A stretch of DNA of 64,000 nucleotides from DAOTWA01 sp034435955 (GTDB lineage: Bacteria; Chloroflexota; Anaerolineae; Anaerolineales; Anaerolineaceae), in the NCBI GenBank assembly GCA_034435955.1, contig DAOTWA010000005.1, positions 1-64,000 on the forward strand. Direction: 5' to 3'. The translations under genes and the position numbers were made by a program. Positions within the stretch are counted from its first letter, which is position 1; each line of letters starts with the position of its first letter. The notes under the pieces were generated by a model that saw only the letters and a list, made by a program, of their open reading frames with translations, had not been told where the DNA came from and did not search any database. Shown here in pieces: positions 40,436 through 49,613 of this stretch.

Positions 40436-43159
40436 TTAGAGGATGTGGGTCTTCGAGGATAAAGATTTAATTTGCCCTTTCAGTTTTTCCGCTGTTTCCA
40501 TGAAGGCCGCCAGCTTCTGACGCTCCTTTTCCACAACCGGCTCAGGTGCCTTTTCTGCGAATGGACCGTTTAACAGCATCTTCAGGCGTTCTATCTGACT
40601 TTCCACCTCGGCCAGTTCTTTCTCCATCCTGGCGCGTTCGGCCTGATTGTCTACCATTCCGGTCAGCGGAAGATAGATCTCTACTCCGGAAACAACCAAA
40701 CCGATGGCATTGGCCGGTTTTTCAGCCAGCGATTCGACCAATCGCGTCTCCGCCCGATCCAAATGTGCTAGCGCTATGATCGAAGCAAGTTGCTCGCCAA
40801 TAATCCCTATGCGCCCTCCGGCTGCGATCGTGGCAGGGATGAGCTTGCCAGGCGTCACTTTCTTTTCCGCCCGTGCATTGCGGATGGCTCGCACCATCTC
40901 CATGATCAGGCTGAAATCTTCCACCGCAGATGCTTCCCAGCTTTCCTCGGCTTCTGCCTGCGGCCAGCGAGCCACGATCAAAGCCTCTTCCCACCCCCCC
41001 GCTGGTGCCAGGTGTTCGGATCGCACCTGCGCTGCCCGTTTGAGTCGCCCCCATAGTTCCTCGGTCACATACGGCGTGTACGGATGCAGCAGCCTCAGGC
41101 TGGTATCGAGCACGCGCACCAATAATTGCGCAGTGTAGAAAGCGCGGTCTCCCCCCTCCGCCAGTTGCAGTTTGGCAATTTCCACGTACCAGTCGGCGAA
41201 TTCACTCCAAAAGAATTCATAAATCTGGCGGCCGGCTTCTCCGTACTGGTATGCGTCGAACAGCCGCTCGACCTCCCTTACCAACCCCTTCGTGCGCGCC
41301 CGGATCCACCGATCGGCCAGCGTCCACTCGGGCGCCGCTTTTGGCTCTGCCGCTACAGGTTTGAGGGCGCCGATCACGAACCGCCCAGCGTTCCACACCT
41401 TGTTGGCGAAATTGCGGTTGGCCTCCACCCGCTTGACGCTCAGATTCATGTCGTTTCCCGGTGCCGAACCAACCAGCAAAGTAAAGCGCAACGCGTCGGT
41501 GCCCAACTCGTCCATCACCCCTAAGGGGTCAATGACATTGCCCTTGGTCTTGCTCATCTTCTGGCCATGCTCATCTCGGATCAGGCCATGCAGGTACACG
41601 GTATGGAAAGGCGGCTTGCCGGTGAACTCCAGGCCGTCCATAATCATACGTGCCACCCAAAAAAACAGGATATCGTAGCCGGTCTCTAACACTGAAGTTG
41701 GGTAAAAGTATTTATAATCCGGCGTTTCCTCTGGCCATCCCAGTGTGGAGAAAGGCCACAGGCCCGAGGAAAACCAGGTATCCAGCACATCGGGATCTTG
41801 CTCCAGGCGTAAACCATGGCAGTGCGGGCATTCGGCCGGGTCTTCCCGGCTTGCGAACATCTCACCGCAGTCCTGACAGTACCACACCGGGATGCGGTGC
41901 CCCCACCATAACTGGCGGCTAATGCACCAGTCCTGGATGTTTTCCATCCAGTTGTAGTAGACCTTGGTAAACCGTTCAGGAATTATGCGGATGCGCCCCT
42001 CCCGCACAGCGGCGATCGCCGGCTCGGCCAACGGCTTGATGCGCACGAACCACTGCGTGGAGATCATCGGCTCCACAATCTCACCACCCCTTTGGGAGCG
42101 AGGCACATTCATCAAATATGGCTCTTCTTTGATGACCAGCCCTTGTGCCCGCATATCTTCCCACAGCCGCTCGCGAGCCTCGAAGCGATCCAGCCCTGCA
42201 TAGGGTCCACCTTCCCTGTTTATATGGGCAGTCTCGTCCAATACGGAGATGATCGCCAGTTTGTGCCTCTGGCCGATCTCGTAATCATTTGGATCGTGGC
42301 CAGGGGTGATCTTCAGCGCGCCGGTGCCGAACTCCCTGTCCACGTATGCATCCGCGATCACCGGGATGATGCGTCCTAGAATAGGCACCCTTACCTGCCG
42401 GCCCACGAACTTTTGATAGCGGGGGTCGTCTGGGTGAACCGCCACTGCCGTGTCTCCCAGGATCGTCTCTGGCCGGGTAGTGGCGACAGGGATGTATTCA
42501 TCGGGGTTATCCGCCAGCACATACTTGAAGTAATACAACGTCCCCTGCTCCTGACTGTATTCCACCTCCAGATCGCTTACCGCCGTGCGCAAACCCGGTG
42601 ACCAGTTGATCATGCGCGGCCCGCGGTAGATCAGGCCTTTTTCGTAAAGGCGCACAAAGGCTTCACGGACTGCCCGCGACAGGCCGGCATCCAGGGTGAA
42701 GCGCTCACGCGTCCAATCACACGAGGAACCCATCCGTCTGATCTGGCGGGTGATAATCCCGCCGTACTTTTCTTTCCACGCCCACGCCCGCCTCAGAAAT
42801 TCCTCGCGCCCAATTTGATCGCGCGTAAGGCCCTCACTGGCCAGCTCCTTTTCCACTTGAAGCTGGGTTGCAATACCCGCGTGATCTGTGCCGGGTACCC
42901 ATAGAGTGGGCACTCCTTTCATCCTCTGGTGGCGGATCATTAGATCTTCCATGGCCAGGAACATGGCGTGACCCAGGTGCAGCTCGCCCGTAACATTAGG
43001 CGGCGGAATTGTGATCACGAATGGTCGGATGCTTGGATCGAAACCCGGCTTTCGTGGATCGTTCCACGGCTCGAAAAAACCGCTTTCCTCCCACCACGCG
43101 TACAGTCGCTCTTCGGTCGCCTTGAAATCGTAGATCTTGGGTAGGTCAAACTCGCTCAT
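40436..43159 (-). CDS. valS: Valyl-tRNA synthetase
   Basis: The 907-residue enzyme has the class I signature HLGHA in PPPNVTGELHLGHA near residue 55, an editing domain in the middle (WSPGLRTAVSDLEVEYSQ, TTRPETILGDTAVAVHP, GTGALKITPGHDPNDYEIG) and KMSKTKGN near 530. A zinc-ribbon-like CQDCGEMFASREDPAECPHC lies near 420-440 in two CxxC halves. The C-terminal coiled-coil (AERARMEKELAEVESQIERLKML) binds tRNA. It charges tRNA-Val. GGAGG precedes the ATG. Expression is under a T-box leader at 43190-43461. Confidence 0.96.
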   Translation of the reverse strand: MSEFDLPKIYDFKATEERLYAWWEESGFFEPWNDPRKPGFDPSIRPFVITIPPPNVTGELHLGHAMFLAMEDLMIRHQRMKGVPTLWVPGTDHAGIATQLQVEKELASEGLTRDQIGREEFLRRAWAWKEKYGGIITRQIRRMGSSCDWTRERFTLDAGLSRAVREAFVRLYEKGLIYRGPRMINWSPGLRTAVSDLEVEYSQEQGTLYYFKYVLADNPDEYIPVATTRPETILGDTAVAVHPDDPRYQKFVGRQVRVPILGRIIPVIADAYVDREFGTGALKITPGHDPNDYEIGQRHKLAIISVLDETAHINREGGPYAGLDRFEARERLWEDMRAQGLVIKEEPYLMNVPRSQRGGEIVEPMISTQWFVRIKPLAEPAIAAVREGRIRIIPERFTKVYYNWMENIQDWCISRQLWWGHRIPVWYCQDCGEMFASREDPAECPHCHGLRLEQDPDVLDTWFSSGLWPFSTLGWPEETPDYKYFYPTSVLETGYDILFFWVARMIMDGLEFTGKPPFHTVYLHGLIRDEHGQKMSKTKGNVIDPLGVMDELGTDALRFTLLVGSAPGNDMNLSVKRVEANRNFANKVWNAGRFVIGALKPVAAEPKAAPEWTLADRWIRARTKGLVREVERLFDAYQYGEAGRQIYEFFWSEFADWYVEIAKLQLAEGGDRAFYTAQLLVRVLDTSLRLLHPYTPYVTEELWGRLKRAAQVRSEHLAPAGGWEEALIVARWPQAEAEESWEASAVEDFSLIMEMVRAIRNARAEKKVTPGKLIPATIAAGGRIGIIGEQLASIIALAHLDRAETRLVESLAEKPANAIGLVVSGVEIYLPLTGMVDNQAERARMEKELAEVESQIERLKMLLNGPFAEKAPEPVVEKERQKLAAFMETAEKLKGQIKSLSSKTHIL

Positions 43160-43189
43160 TGTTCCTCCAAATTATGATGGCTTAGGAAT

Positions 43190-43221
43190 AAAAAAACCCT
43201 TTCGCCTTGAGGACGAAAGGG
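43190..43221 (-). terminator. T-box conditional terminator
   Basis: CCCTTTCG (43221-43214), a short loop, CGAAAGGG (43204-43197), then T7 (43196-43190), read leftward. This is the expected intrinsic terminator of the valS T-box. Confidence 0.9.
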
Positions 43222-43461
43222 AGCCTTCCGCGGTACCACCTCAATTCACCAGAAATCATCCGGTGCGCTCTTTCCCCGACCGGCATCGAGGATTCGCTGT
43301 AACGGGCTCACCCGCGCCGGTCTACTCTCCAAATTGGGATTTCTTCGGCGCTTACACCAAACGACTTCGGCCCGGTATCCCTGGGGAGGCTCTCAGCCAC
43401 GGCCTGCCGTCTCTGTCAGTTCACTGCGGGCTTACTACTTTTGGCAAAAGACTATATGATT
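43190..43461 (-). promoter_or_regulatory. T-box leader of valS (tRNA-Val sensing)
   Basis: Read leftward, the leader has a Stem I region with GGCTGAGAGCC (a T-box-like distal loop), then the T-box core AATTGAGGTGGTACCGCGG (43247-43229), then a terminator hairpin at 43221-43197 with an A/T7 tract. The downstream gene is valS. A GTC at 43365-43363 is in a plausible specifier position, matching Val, but I did not fold the RNA. Uncharged tRNA-Val should stabilise the antiterminator and allow transcription. Confidence 0.9.
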
Positions 43462-43467
43462 ATAGCG

Positions 43468-43496
43468 ATTATAGCGATGATAACCGGAGAAGTCAA
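43468..43496 (-). promoter_or_regulatory. Promoter of valS T-box transcript
   Basis: TTGACT (43496-43491), 17-base spacer, TATAAT (43473-43468), read leftward. The predicted start near 43461 gives a leader of about 300 nt. It lies back to back with the transglycosylase promoter. Confidence 0.85.
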
Positions 43497-43511
43497 CCGC
43501 AGTTTCTGCCA

Positions 43512-43540
43512 TTGACAGTTCCCCTTTCATCCATTATAAG
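43512..43540 (+). promoter_or_regulatory. Promoter of lytic transglycosylase gene, leaderless type
   Basis: TTGACA (43512-43517), 17-base spacer, TATAAG (43535-43540). The expected start about seven bases downstream coincides with the ATG at 43547. No Shine-Dalgarno is present between them. Confidence 0.7.
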
Positions 43541-43546
43541 ACGATC

Positions 43547-45967
43547 ATGTCTTTGCGACGTTTGCTCCCGCGCCTCCTCCTGCTGCTGTCGCTGACCGCC
43601 TGTAACTTGCCTCGGCCGACCACCTCTGCCCTGGATATACCGTCTGAATCGACCACTCAACCTGCCCAAACGGCCACCCTTACTCCAACCCCCACCTTGA
43701 CGCCCACTCCCACGCCGATCCCGGCCGTCCGCGTCTCTGAAGGTGATCGAGCCCTGGCTGAGGGCGATTATGACCGCGCTCTCCAGGAATATCAGGCTGC
43801 TCTCGCCGGCGCCGCTGACGAGGAGGTTCAGGCTGCCGCCCAGGTGGGCATTGGCCGGGTGCATTATCTGAACGGGGATTACCCCAATGCCCTGACCGCC
43901 CTTCGTGCTGCAGTCGACCGCTTCCCCAGCTCAACCCACAAGGCTGATGCTTATTTCTTCCTGGCTGAGACCTACACCGCCCTCAGCCGCTACAGCGAAG
44001 CAGCGGAAGCCTACGCCACTTTCTTGCAACTCAACTCAGGCGTATTGGATAGCTATATTCAGGAGCGGCGCGGCGATGTGTTGGTCAGCGCGGGTGACTA
44101 CAACGGTGCCATCAGCGCCTACCAGGCTGCCATTGACGCTCCGCATCTCGGCAGCTCTGAAAACACGGAGATTAAGCTGGCCAAAGCCTATGCCAGCAGC
44201 GGGGAGGCCGCCACCGCACTTTCCCATTACCAGACCCTGTTTACTACCACCAAAGACGAGTACACCAAAGCCCAACTTGACCTGCTTATGGGCCAGGCAG
44301 CACTGGCTCTGGGCGACACAGCCTCGGCCTTCGAACGCTTCCAGGATGCTGTCAATAATTACCCGCGTTCCTACGACTCCTATTCGGCCCTGGTGGCGTT
44401 GGTGAACGCCGGCGTTGAGGTCAATGAGCTGAATCGCGGTCTGGTGGATTATTACGCCGGCCAGTACGGGGCCGCCCTCGATGCTTTCAACCGTTATCTT
44501 GCCGCTGCCGGCCCAGAACTTGTCGGCACGGCTCATTATTACAAAGGATTGACACTCATTCAGCTTGGCATGTTCACCGAGGCAGTCTCAGAATTCGACC
44601 AGGTCATCCAGAATTTCAAGGCCGACAGGCAGTGGGTGCCCGCCTGGGCGGAAAAGGCTTCTGTTCAGTGGGCCTACCTGAACCAGTACGATGCGGCAGC
44701 ACAAACGCTGCTTGATTTCGTCGCCGCAGCCCCCGATGATCCCCAGGCTCCCGCCAACCTGTTCGAAGCGGCGCGCATCTTCGAGCGCAACAATGAACTG
44801 GATCGCGCTGCCCAGACCTGGGAACGCATGGCCGATGCTTATCCCTCAGACCCGCAAACTCTTAGCGCTCTGATCTTCGCAGGCGTTGTCCGCTATCGGC
44901 TGAAAGACTACCAGGCGGCCCAAACCACCTTCCAGCGCGCTTTGCTGCTCGCCACGGCTCCGGCGGATCAGGCCGCCGCCTTGCTCTGGATTGGCAAAAC
45001 TCAGCAGGACCTAAACCTTCAGGATGAAGCCCGTAAATCCTGGGAGGCGGCAATGAGCCGTGATCCCACCGGTTATTACAGTGAACGCGCCCGCGATCTG
45101 CTGCTAAACCGCGCCCCCTTCACGCCGGTGACGAACGCCGACCTGGGTTATGATCTGAACGCCGAGCGCGCCGGAGCCGAAGAATGGATGCGTAACCAGT
45201 TCAATCTGCCGGCCGAAACCGATCTGGACGGTCTCGGCGATCTCGCCAATGACCCACGCATGATCCGCGGCCGCGAGTTGTGGCGCCTTGGCCAGTATGC
45301 CGACGCGCGTAATGAATTTGAAGACCTGCGCAAGGACGTCGCCGCCGACCCGGCAGCCACTTTTCGCCTGGCAGGTTTCTTTGAGGATCTGGGGTTGTAC
45401 CGCTCGGCTATCTTGGCCAGCCGCCAGGTATTGACACTGGCGGGCATGGACGACGCCGCCTCGCTCACCGCCCCCATCTACTTCAACCACATCCGCTTTG
45501 GTACCTATTATCGCCAGATCGTGACCGACGAAGCGCGGACGGACAATTTTGACCCCCTTTTTGTCTTAAGCGTCATCCGCCAGGAAAGCTTGTTCGAGGG
45601 CTTCATCATTTCCTCTGCCGACGCACGCGGGCTGATGCAGATCATCCCAAGCACCGGCCAAAGCCTGGCGGCTGCTTTAACCTGGCCGCCCAACTACACC
45701 GCCGATGACCTCTACCGCCCGCTGGTCAGCATCCGCCTGGGCGTGCATTACCTGGCCCAACAGCGAAATTACTTCGACGGAGACTTGTACGCCGCTCTGG
45801 CAGCGTACAATGGCGGCCCGGGCAATGCCAGTGTCTGGCATGAGCTGGCCGGAGGGGACCCCGACCTTTTCCTGGAGACGGTGCGCATTCAGGAAACCCG
45901 CAATTACATCATGCAGATCTACGAGATCTACACCATCTACCAGCGTATTTACACCCGTACTCCCTGA
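43547..45967 (+). CDS. Lipoprotein lytic transglycosylase with TPR repeats (Slt70-like)
   Basis: The 806-residue protein has a lipoprotein signal peptide (LLPRLLLLLSLTAC, lipobox LTAC with Cys19), a Thr/Pro-rich linker (TLTPTPTLTPTPTP) and a long helical-repeat region with TPR-like units (GDRALAEGDYDRALQEYQAAL, ADAYFFLAETYTALSRYSEA and others) to about residue 620. The C-terminal SLT domain has VLSVIRQESLFEG with the catalytic Glu, SADARGLMQIIPSTG and ALAAYNGGPGN. It cleaves peptidoglycan glycan strands outside the cytoplasmic membrane. This is the Slt70 order. Transcription appears to start at the ATG. Confidence 0.92.
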   Translation: MSLRRLLPRLLLLLSLTACNLPRPTTSALDIPSESTTQPAQTATLTPTPTLTPTPTPIPAVRVSEGDRALAEGDYDRALQEYQAALAGAADEEVQAAAQVGIGRVHYLNGDYPNALTALRAAVDRFPSSTHKADAYFFLAETYTALSRYSEAAEAYATFLQLNSGVLDSYIQERRGDVLVSAGDYNGAISAYQAAIDAPHLGSSENTEIKLAKAYASSGEAATALSHYQTLFTTTKDEYTKAQLDLLMGQAALALGDTASAFERFQDAVNNYPRSYDSYSALVALVNAGVEVNELNRGLVDYYAGQYGAALDAFNRYLAAAGPELVGTAHYYKGLTLIQLGMFTEAVSEFDQVIQNFKADRQWVPAWAEKASVQWAYLNQYDAAAQTLLDFVAAAPDDPQAPANLFEAARIFERNNELDRAAQTWERMADAYPSDPQTLSALIFAGVVRYRLKDYQAAQTTFQRALLLATAPADQAAALLWIGKTQQDLNLQDEARKSWEAAMSRDPTGYYSERARDLLLNRAPFTPVTNADLGYDLNAERAGAEEWMRNQFNLPAETDLDGLGDLANDPRMIRGRELWRLGQYADARNEFEDLRKDVAADPAATFRLAGFFEDLGLYRSAILASRQVLTLAGMDDAASLTAPIYFNHIRFGTYYRQIVTDEARTDNFDPLFVLSVIRQESLFEGFIISSADARGLMQIIPSTGQSLAAALTWPPNYTADDLYRPLVSIRLGVHYLAQQRNYFDGDLYAALAAYNGGPGNASVWHELAGGDPDLFLETVRIQETRNYIMQIYEIYTIYQRIYTRTP

Positions 45968-45974
45968 TCAATGA

Positions 45975-45998
45975 AAAAGGGGGATCAACTCCCCTTTT
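45975..45998. terminator. Bidirectional terminator between slt and E2 genes
   Basis: AAAAGGGG (45975-45982) pairs with CCCCTTTT (45991-45998) around an eight-base loop. A and T tracts on both sides suit termination of the convergent transcripts. Confidence 0.75.
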
Positions 45999-46033
45999 CC
46001 GGGAAGGGAGGCTGGTAGAAGGAACTCAACAAA

Positions 46034-47338
46034 CTAAACCAATAGCCTCATGGGCTCTTCCAGGAACTCCCCCAGCACTTGCATGAACCGGGCCGCTCCC
46101 GCCCCATCTACCACTCGGTGATCGACCGAAATTGTCGCCTTCATTTTCGTACGCACGACCACTTCTCCACTATTCTCGTCCACCACTGGAACCTTGCGTG
46201 CCGCCCCTACCGCCAGAATGCCTGCCTCAGGTGGATTGATGATCGCCGAAAACTCCTCCACGTCGAACATGCCCAGATTGCTGGTAGAGAACGTCGATCC
46301 CTCGATATCCTCCGGCTTCACTTTGCCCGATCGTGCCCGTTCGATCATCGCACGCGTCTCCATCGCTAACAGTCGAAGCGGTTTACGGTCGGTGTCATGG
46401 GTGACCACCGTTATCAGCCCTCCCTCTACGGGCACTGCCACCCCAACGTTGACATGGCCGTGCACAACGACTTTATCCCCTGCGAAGGAAGCGTTCATCT
46501 CAGGGAAGGCGCGCAAGGCCAGACCCGTGGCTTTGACCACAAAATCGTTGATTGAAATTTTCTGCTCTGCCGGCAACAGTGCGTTGATCTCTTCACGGAG
46601 GCTGACCAGTTTCGTTACGTCGTATTCGCGCGTCACATAAAAATGCGGCGTCTGTTGTTTGGACTCCTGCATGCGTCGGCCAAGCATGGCGCGTAGCCGT
46701 GTGAGCGGCACCTCTCGGTCTGGCGGTGCTTCGCCCTCTGTCCAGATCGGCAGCGGAATGGCGACCGCCGGTGTGGGCGCTTCAGGAGTCGGCGGAACAG
46801 GTGTGGGTGCAGCCGTTACAGCCTGTAGAGCGGCTTCCACATCCTTTCGCGTGATCCGCCCGCGGGGCCCGCTGCCCTTCACGGTGCGCAAATCCAACCC
46901 GCTTTCCTCCGCCAGACGACGGGCCAATGGAGAAGCCCGCACACCGCCCGGCAGCACTGTCTCCTTTCCTTCTTCCAATTCCTCTCCCGAGGGGGCAGCG
47001 GCTTCAATTTCGCTTATAGCTGTCTGGTCTGCGGGCGCAGACGGTGTGGGTTCTGCAGCAGGCGCTTCCACCGTCGCCGCCGGTACCTCGACCTTCTCTC
47101 CCGGCTGCCCGATGACTGCGATCGGCTGGCCGACCGGTACGACTGCCCCCTGTTCCACAAGGTGCCGCAGGACTGTCCCGCTGAAAAAGGATTCCACCTC
47201 TACGGTGGCCTTATCCGTTTCGATCTCTGCCAGCACCTCGCCCTTGTTCACCGGCTCGCCTTCATTTTTAACCCAGCGCACCAGCGTGCCTTCGCGCATG
47301 TCAAAGCCCAGCTTGGGCATGAGCACCGTGTCAGCCAT
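46034..47338 (-). CDS. pdhC: Dihydrolipoamide acyltransferase, E2 of 2-oxoacid dehydrogenase
   Basis: The 434-residue protein has one lipoyl domain (residues about 1-76, lipoylated lysine in ETDKATVEVE), an Ala/Pro-rich linker with glutamates, a peripheral-subunit-binding domain (RASPLARRLAEESGLDLRTVKG with GPRGRITRKDVEAAL) and a catalytic domain (about 200-434) ending DHRVVDGAGAARFM, with the catalytic His and Asp. One lipoyl domain and the gene order E1-alpha, E1-beta, E2 fit Gram-positive-like PDH or acetoin dehydrogenase complexes. The ATG overlaps the E1-beta stop. E3 is not in this cluster. Confidence 0.92.
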   Translation of the reverse strand: MADTVLMPKLGFDMREGTLVRWVKNEGEPVNKGEVLAEIETDKATVEVESFFSGTVLRHLVEQGAVVPVGQPIAVIGQPGEKVEVPAATVEAPAAEPTPSAPADQTAISEIEAAAPSGEELEEGKETVLPGGVRASPLARRLAEESGLDLRTVKGSGPRGRITRKDVEAALQAVTAAPTPVPPTPEAPTPAVAIPLPIWTEGEAPPDREVPLTRLRAMLGRRMQESKQQTPHFYVTREYDVTKLVSLREEINALLPAEQKISINDFVVKATGLALRAFPEMNASFAGDKVVVHGHVNVGVAVPVEGGLITVVTHDTDRKPLRLLAMETRAMIERARSGKVKPEDIEGSTFSTSNLGMFDVEEFSAIINPPEAGILAVGAARKVPVVDENSGEVVVRTKMKATISVDHRVVDGAGAARFMQVLGEFLEEPMRLLV

Positions 47339-48309
47339 TACAACACCTCCTTCACGGCGTTGATCACGTCCTGAACCTGGGGTAGAGCAAGCTGCTCCAG
47401 GTTGCGGTTATACGGCAGTGGCACTTCCTTCTGCGCCACGCGCTTGATCGGCGCATCGGCGTAATCGAAAGCCTGCTCGTAGATGCGTGCTGCGACCTCG
47501 GCTCCAACCCCATATGAGCGCCAGCCTTCTTCCACGATCACAGCCCGGTTGGTCTTCTTGAACGAATCCAGTACCGGCTCCATGTCCAGCGGGCGCAAGG
47601 TGCGTAGATCAACCACTTCCGCCTGTATGCCTTCTTTGGCAAGTTGATCCGCAGCCTGCAGTGAAGTTTCTAGCATTTTGCTGTAGGTCACGATCGTCAC
47701 ATCGCGCCCCACTCGCTGCACCTTCGATTTTCCAATCGGCGTGGTGTAATCGCCTTCGGGGACTTCCCCGCGTGACTGGTACAGGGTGGCATGCTCGATA
47801 AATAGTACCGGGTCATCCGAGCGGATCGCGGATTTGAGCAGCCCCTTGGCGTCCTCCGCCGTCCCCGGCGATACTACTTTCAACCCGGGGAAATGCGCAA
47901 AGATCACATCCGGCGTCTGTGAGTGGGTGGCGGCCAACTGGCGCCCACCGCCGCCGGTCGCGCGAATCACCAGGGGTAACACCATTTGGCCGCCAAACAT
48001 ATAGTGGAGCTTGGCTGCTTCATTGACGATGTGATCCATGGCCACAAAAGCGAAGTTGATCGTCATCAGCTCGGCGATCGGCCGCAGGCCGGCCAAAGCC
48101 GCCCCAATGGCGCTTCCTACGATAGCCGCCTCTGAAATAGGGGTATCCCGCACGCGTTTCGCGCCAAAGTGATCGTAAAATCCACGCGTGACGGCGTACG
48201 TTCCACCCCACACGCCGACTTCCTCGCCCATGATAAAAACCCTGGGGTCACGCTCCATTTCTTCCCACATTGCCTGAGAAATGGCCTCTCGCATGGTTAT
48301 TCTGGCCAT
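47338..48309 (-). CDS. pdhB: 2-oxoacid dehydrogenase E1 component, beta subunit
   Basis: The 323-residue protein is a transketolase-like pyrimidine-domain subunit: MREAISQAMWEEMERDPRVFIMGEEVGVWGG at the start (shown in part), TPISEAAIVGSAIGAALAG near 60 and the C-terminal domain VEVVDLRTLRPLD, EEGWRSYGVGAEVAARI. It pairs with E1-alpha to form the thiamine-diphosphate enzyme. Residues near 130 include the family HSQ motif (ATHSQTPD). It is coupled to E2 by a one-base overlap and lies 30 bases after E1-alpha. The substrate is probably pyruvate, but branched-chain oxoacids or acetoin cannot be excluded. Confidence 0.92.
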   Translation of the reverse strand: MARITMREAISQAMWEEMERDPRVFIMGEEVGVWGGTYAVTRGFYDHFGAKRVRDTPISEAAIVGSAIGAALAGLRPIAELMTINFAFVAMDHIVNEAAKLHYMFGGQMVLPLVIRATGGGGRQLAATHSQTPDVIFAHFPGLKVVSPGTAEDAKGLLKSAIRSDDPVLFIEHATLYQSRGEVPEGDYTTPIGKSKVQRVGRDVTIVTYSKMLETSLQAADQLAKEGIQAEVVDLRTLRPLDMEPVLDSFKKTNRAVIVEEGWRSYGVGAEVAARIYEQAFDYADAPIKRVAQKEVPLPYNRNLEQLALPQVQDVINAVKEVL

Positions 48310-48339
48310 AATTCTTTTCTCCCATTCCCAGTCATTGTT

Positions 48340-49299
48340 TCAAGCTTCCACATAGATATTGTCAAATAATGTCTCTGGTGCGGGTTCGGGGCTGGCCTGG
48401 GCGAATTCCACCGCCGCCTGCACCTCTGCCAGCGCTTTCTTCTCCAGTTCCTTAAGCTCTTCGTCCGCTGCGATTTTATTTTCGACCAGGTACTTGTTAT
48501 AGATCCCGATCGGATCGTTTTCCTGCCAGTGGTGAATCTCTTCCGGTGTGCGGTAGCGTTCCGGGTCTCCCATCGAATGACCACGATAACGGTATGTGAT
48601 GAACTCCAGGAAGTGCGGTCCGCCTCCTGCGCGCACCTTTTCGATCCATTCCAGGGCTGTGTTGCGCACCTCGATCACGTTCATGCCGTCCACACGCGCG
48701 TTGGGCATCCCGTATCCCTCGGCTTTTTGCCGAATTTCTGAAACGGCCGACGCTCTTTCGACCGAGGTCCCCATCCCATATCTATTATTCTCGCATACCC
48801 ACAAAACGGGCAAATTCCAAACCTTAGACAGGTTGAGGGCCTCATGGAAAAAGCCAATGTTCGTCGCTCCATCGCCGAACATGGCAATCGTTACCGCATC
48901 GGTTCCCTCATACGCGTCGGCCAGCGCCAGCCCCGCCGCAATGGGCAGATGTGCTCCGACCACCGCGTGTCCGCCGTAATACCGCTTGGAAATATCCGCC
49001 ATATGCATTGAGCCGCCGCGCCCCTTCGAGCAGCCGGTCACCTTGCCAAGCAATTCGGCCATCACAGTCTTTGCTTCGATTCCACAGTTGATCGCCACCC
49101 CGTGATCACGATAAGCGGTGATCACCCGATCCTGTGGCTTGCGCGCCGAGAGTAACCCGGTGCTTACCGCCTCCTGGCCGATGTACAGGTGCAGGAAACC
49201 GCCGATGTATCCTTCCTGGTATAGCTCGGCGGCTCGCTCTTCCAAATGACGGATCAGCACCATCTGATAATATAAATCCAGGTATTCCCCTTTTTCCAT
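48340..49299 (-). CDS. pdhA: 2-oxoacid dehydrogenase E1 component, alpha subunit
   Basis: The 319-residue protein has the thiamine-diphosphate motif GDGATNIGFFHEALNLSKVW, ending in ENN (about 145-173), preceded by GRGGSMHMAD and HLPIAAGLALA. The phosphorylation-loop region YRYRGHSMGDPERYR is near 260. TPP and Mg2+ bind between the two E1 subunits and decarboxylate the 2-oxoacid. GGAGGA lies eight bases before the ATG. Upstream sit an imperfect palindrome (49333-49363) and an extended -10 at 49408-49400. It heads an operon with E1-beta and E2. Confidence 0.92.
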   Translation of the reverse strand: MEKGEYLDLYYQMVLIRHLEERAAELYQEGYIGGFLHLYIGQEAVSTGLLSARKPQDRVITAYRDHGVAINCGIEAKTVMAELLGKVTGCSKGRGGSMHMADISKRYYGGHAVVGAHLPIAAGLALADAYEGTDAVTIAMFGDGATNIGFFHEALNLSKVWNLPVLWVCENNRYGMGTSVERASAVSEIRQKAEGYGMPNARVDGMNVIEVRNTALEWIEKVRAGGGPHFLEFITYRYRGHSMGDPERYRTPEEIHHWQENDPIGIYNKYLVENKIAADEELKELEKKALAEVQAAVEFAQASPEPAPETLFDNIYVEA

Positions 49300-49332
49300 T
49301 CGGAAAGTCCTCCGTTATGGATTCTCACCAAT

Positions 49333-49363
49333 CCGCAACCCCGGCGCATCGCCGGCGTTGCGG
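49333..49363. promoter_or_regulatory. Imperfect palindrome in E1-alpha leader
   Basis: CCGCAAC-C-CCGGCG-CAT-CGCCGG-C-GTTGCGG pairs over 13 of 14 positions around a three-base loop. It lies about 34 bases upstream of the ATG and about 40 bases downstream of the extended -10. No U-tract follows on either strand, so it is more likely an operator or a 5' leader hairpin than a terminator. Confidence 0.45.
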
Positions 49364-49399
49364 TTAGAAAGAGGCATCGTGTATTTTCGCACAAATGCG

Positions 49400-49408
49400 A
49401 TTATACCA
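49400..49408 (-). promoter_or_regulatory. Extended -10 promoter element (TGgTATAAT) for pdh operon
   Basis: Read leftward, TG-G-TATAAT (49408-49400). No -35 hexamer is recognisable. The transcript would start near 49393 and have a leader of about 94 nt carrying the palindrome. Confidence 0.55.
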
Positions 49409-49544
49409 GCTTGCCCCGCATGGCGTATTTTTACCATATTCTACCTTCAAAGGGAAGATAAACTGCCGGACTTTAAGGATTCGATAAGCTTTATGCTCAA
49501 ACTCAATAACACATTCTACGATGGATGACCACTATTATGAATCA

Positions 49545-49572
49545 AGGAGGAGCGCCCTTTAGCGCTCCTCCT
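49545..49572 (-). terminator. Hairpin terminator after ppdK
   Basis: AGGAGGAGCG (49545-49554) pairs perfectly with CGCTCCTCCT (49563-49572), eight-base loop. The T-rich flank is on the plus-strand side (CTTTTCTC), so the U-tract is poor in the ppdK direction, but the position 40 bases after the ppdK stop fits a terminator. Confidence 0.6.
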
Positions 49573-49613
49573 CTTTTCTCGTTCGAACTGGCTTCTCACA
49601 GGTCCGTATTGAC

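Larger units (their letters stand above)
49300..49613. other. 314-bp intergenic region between ppdK and E1-alpha
   Basis: The right part holds a strong hairpin just beyond the ppdK stop (49545-49572). The middle holds an extended -10 (TGgTATAAT, 49408-49400, read leftward). The left part holds a 31-base imperfect palindrome (49333-49363) in the 5' leader of the E1-alpha gene. No coding frame is credible. Confidence 0.6.
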
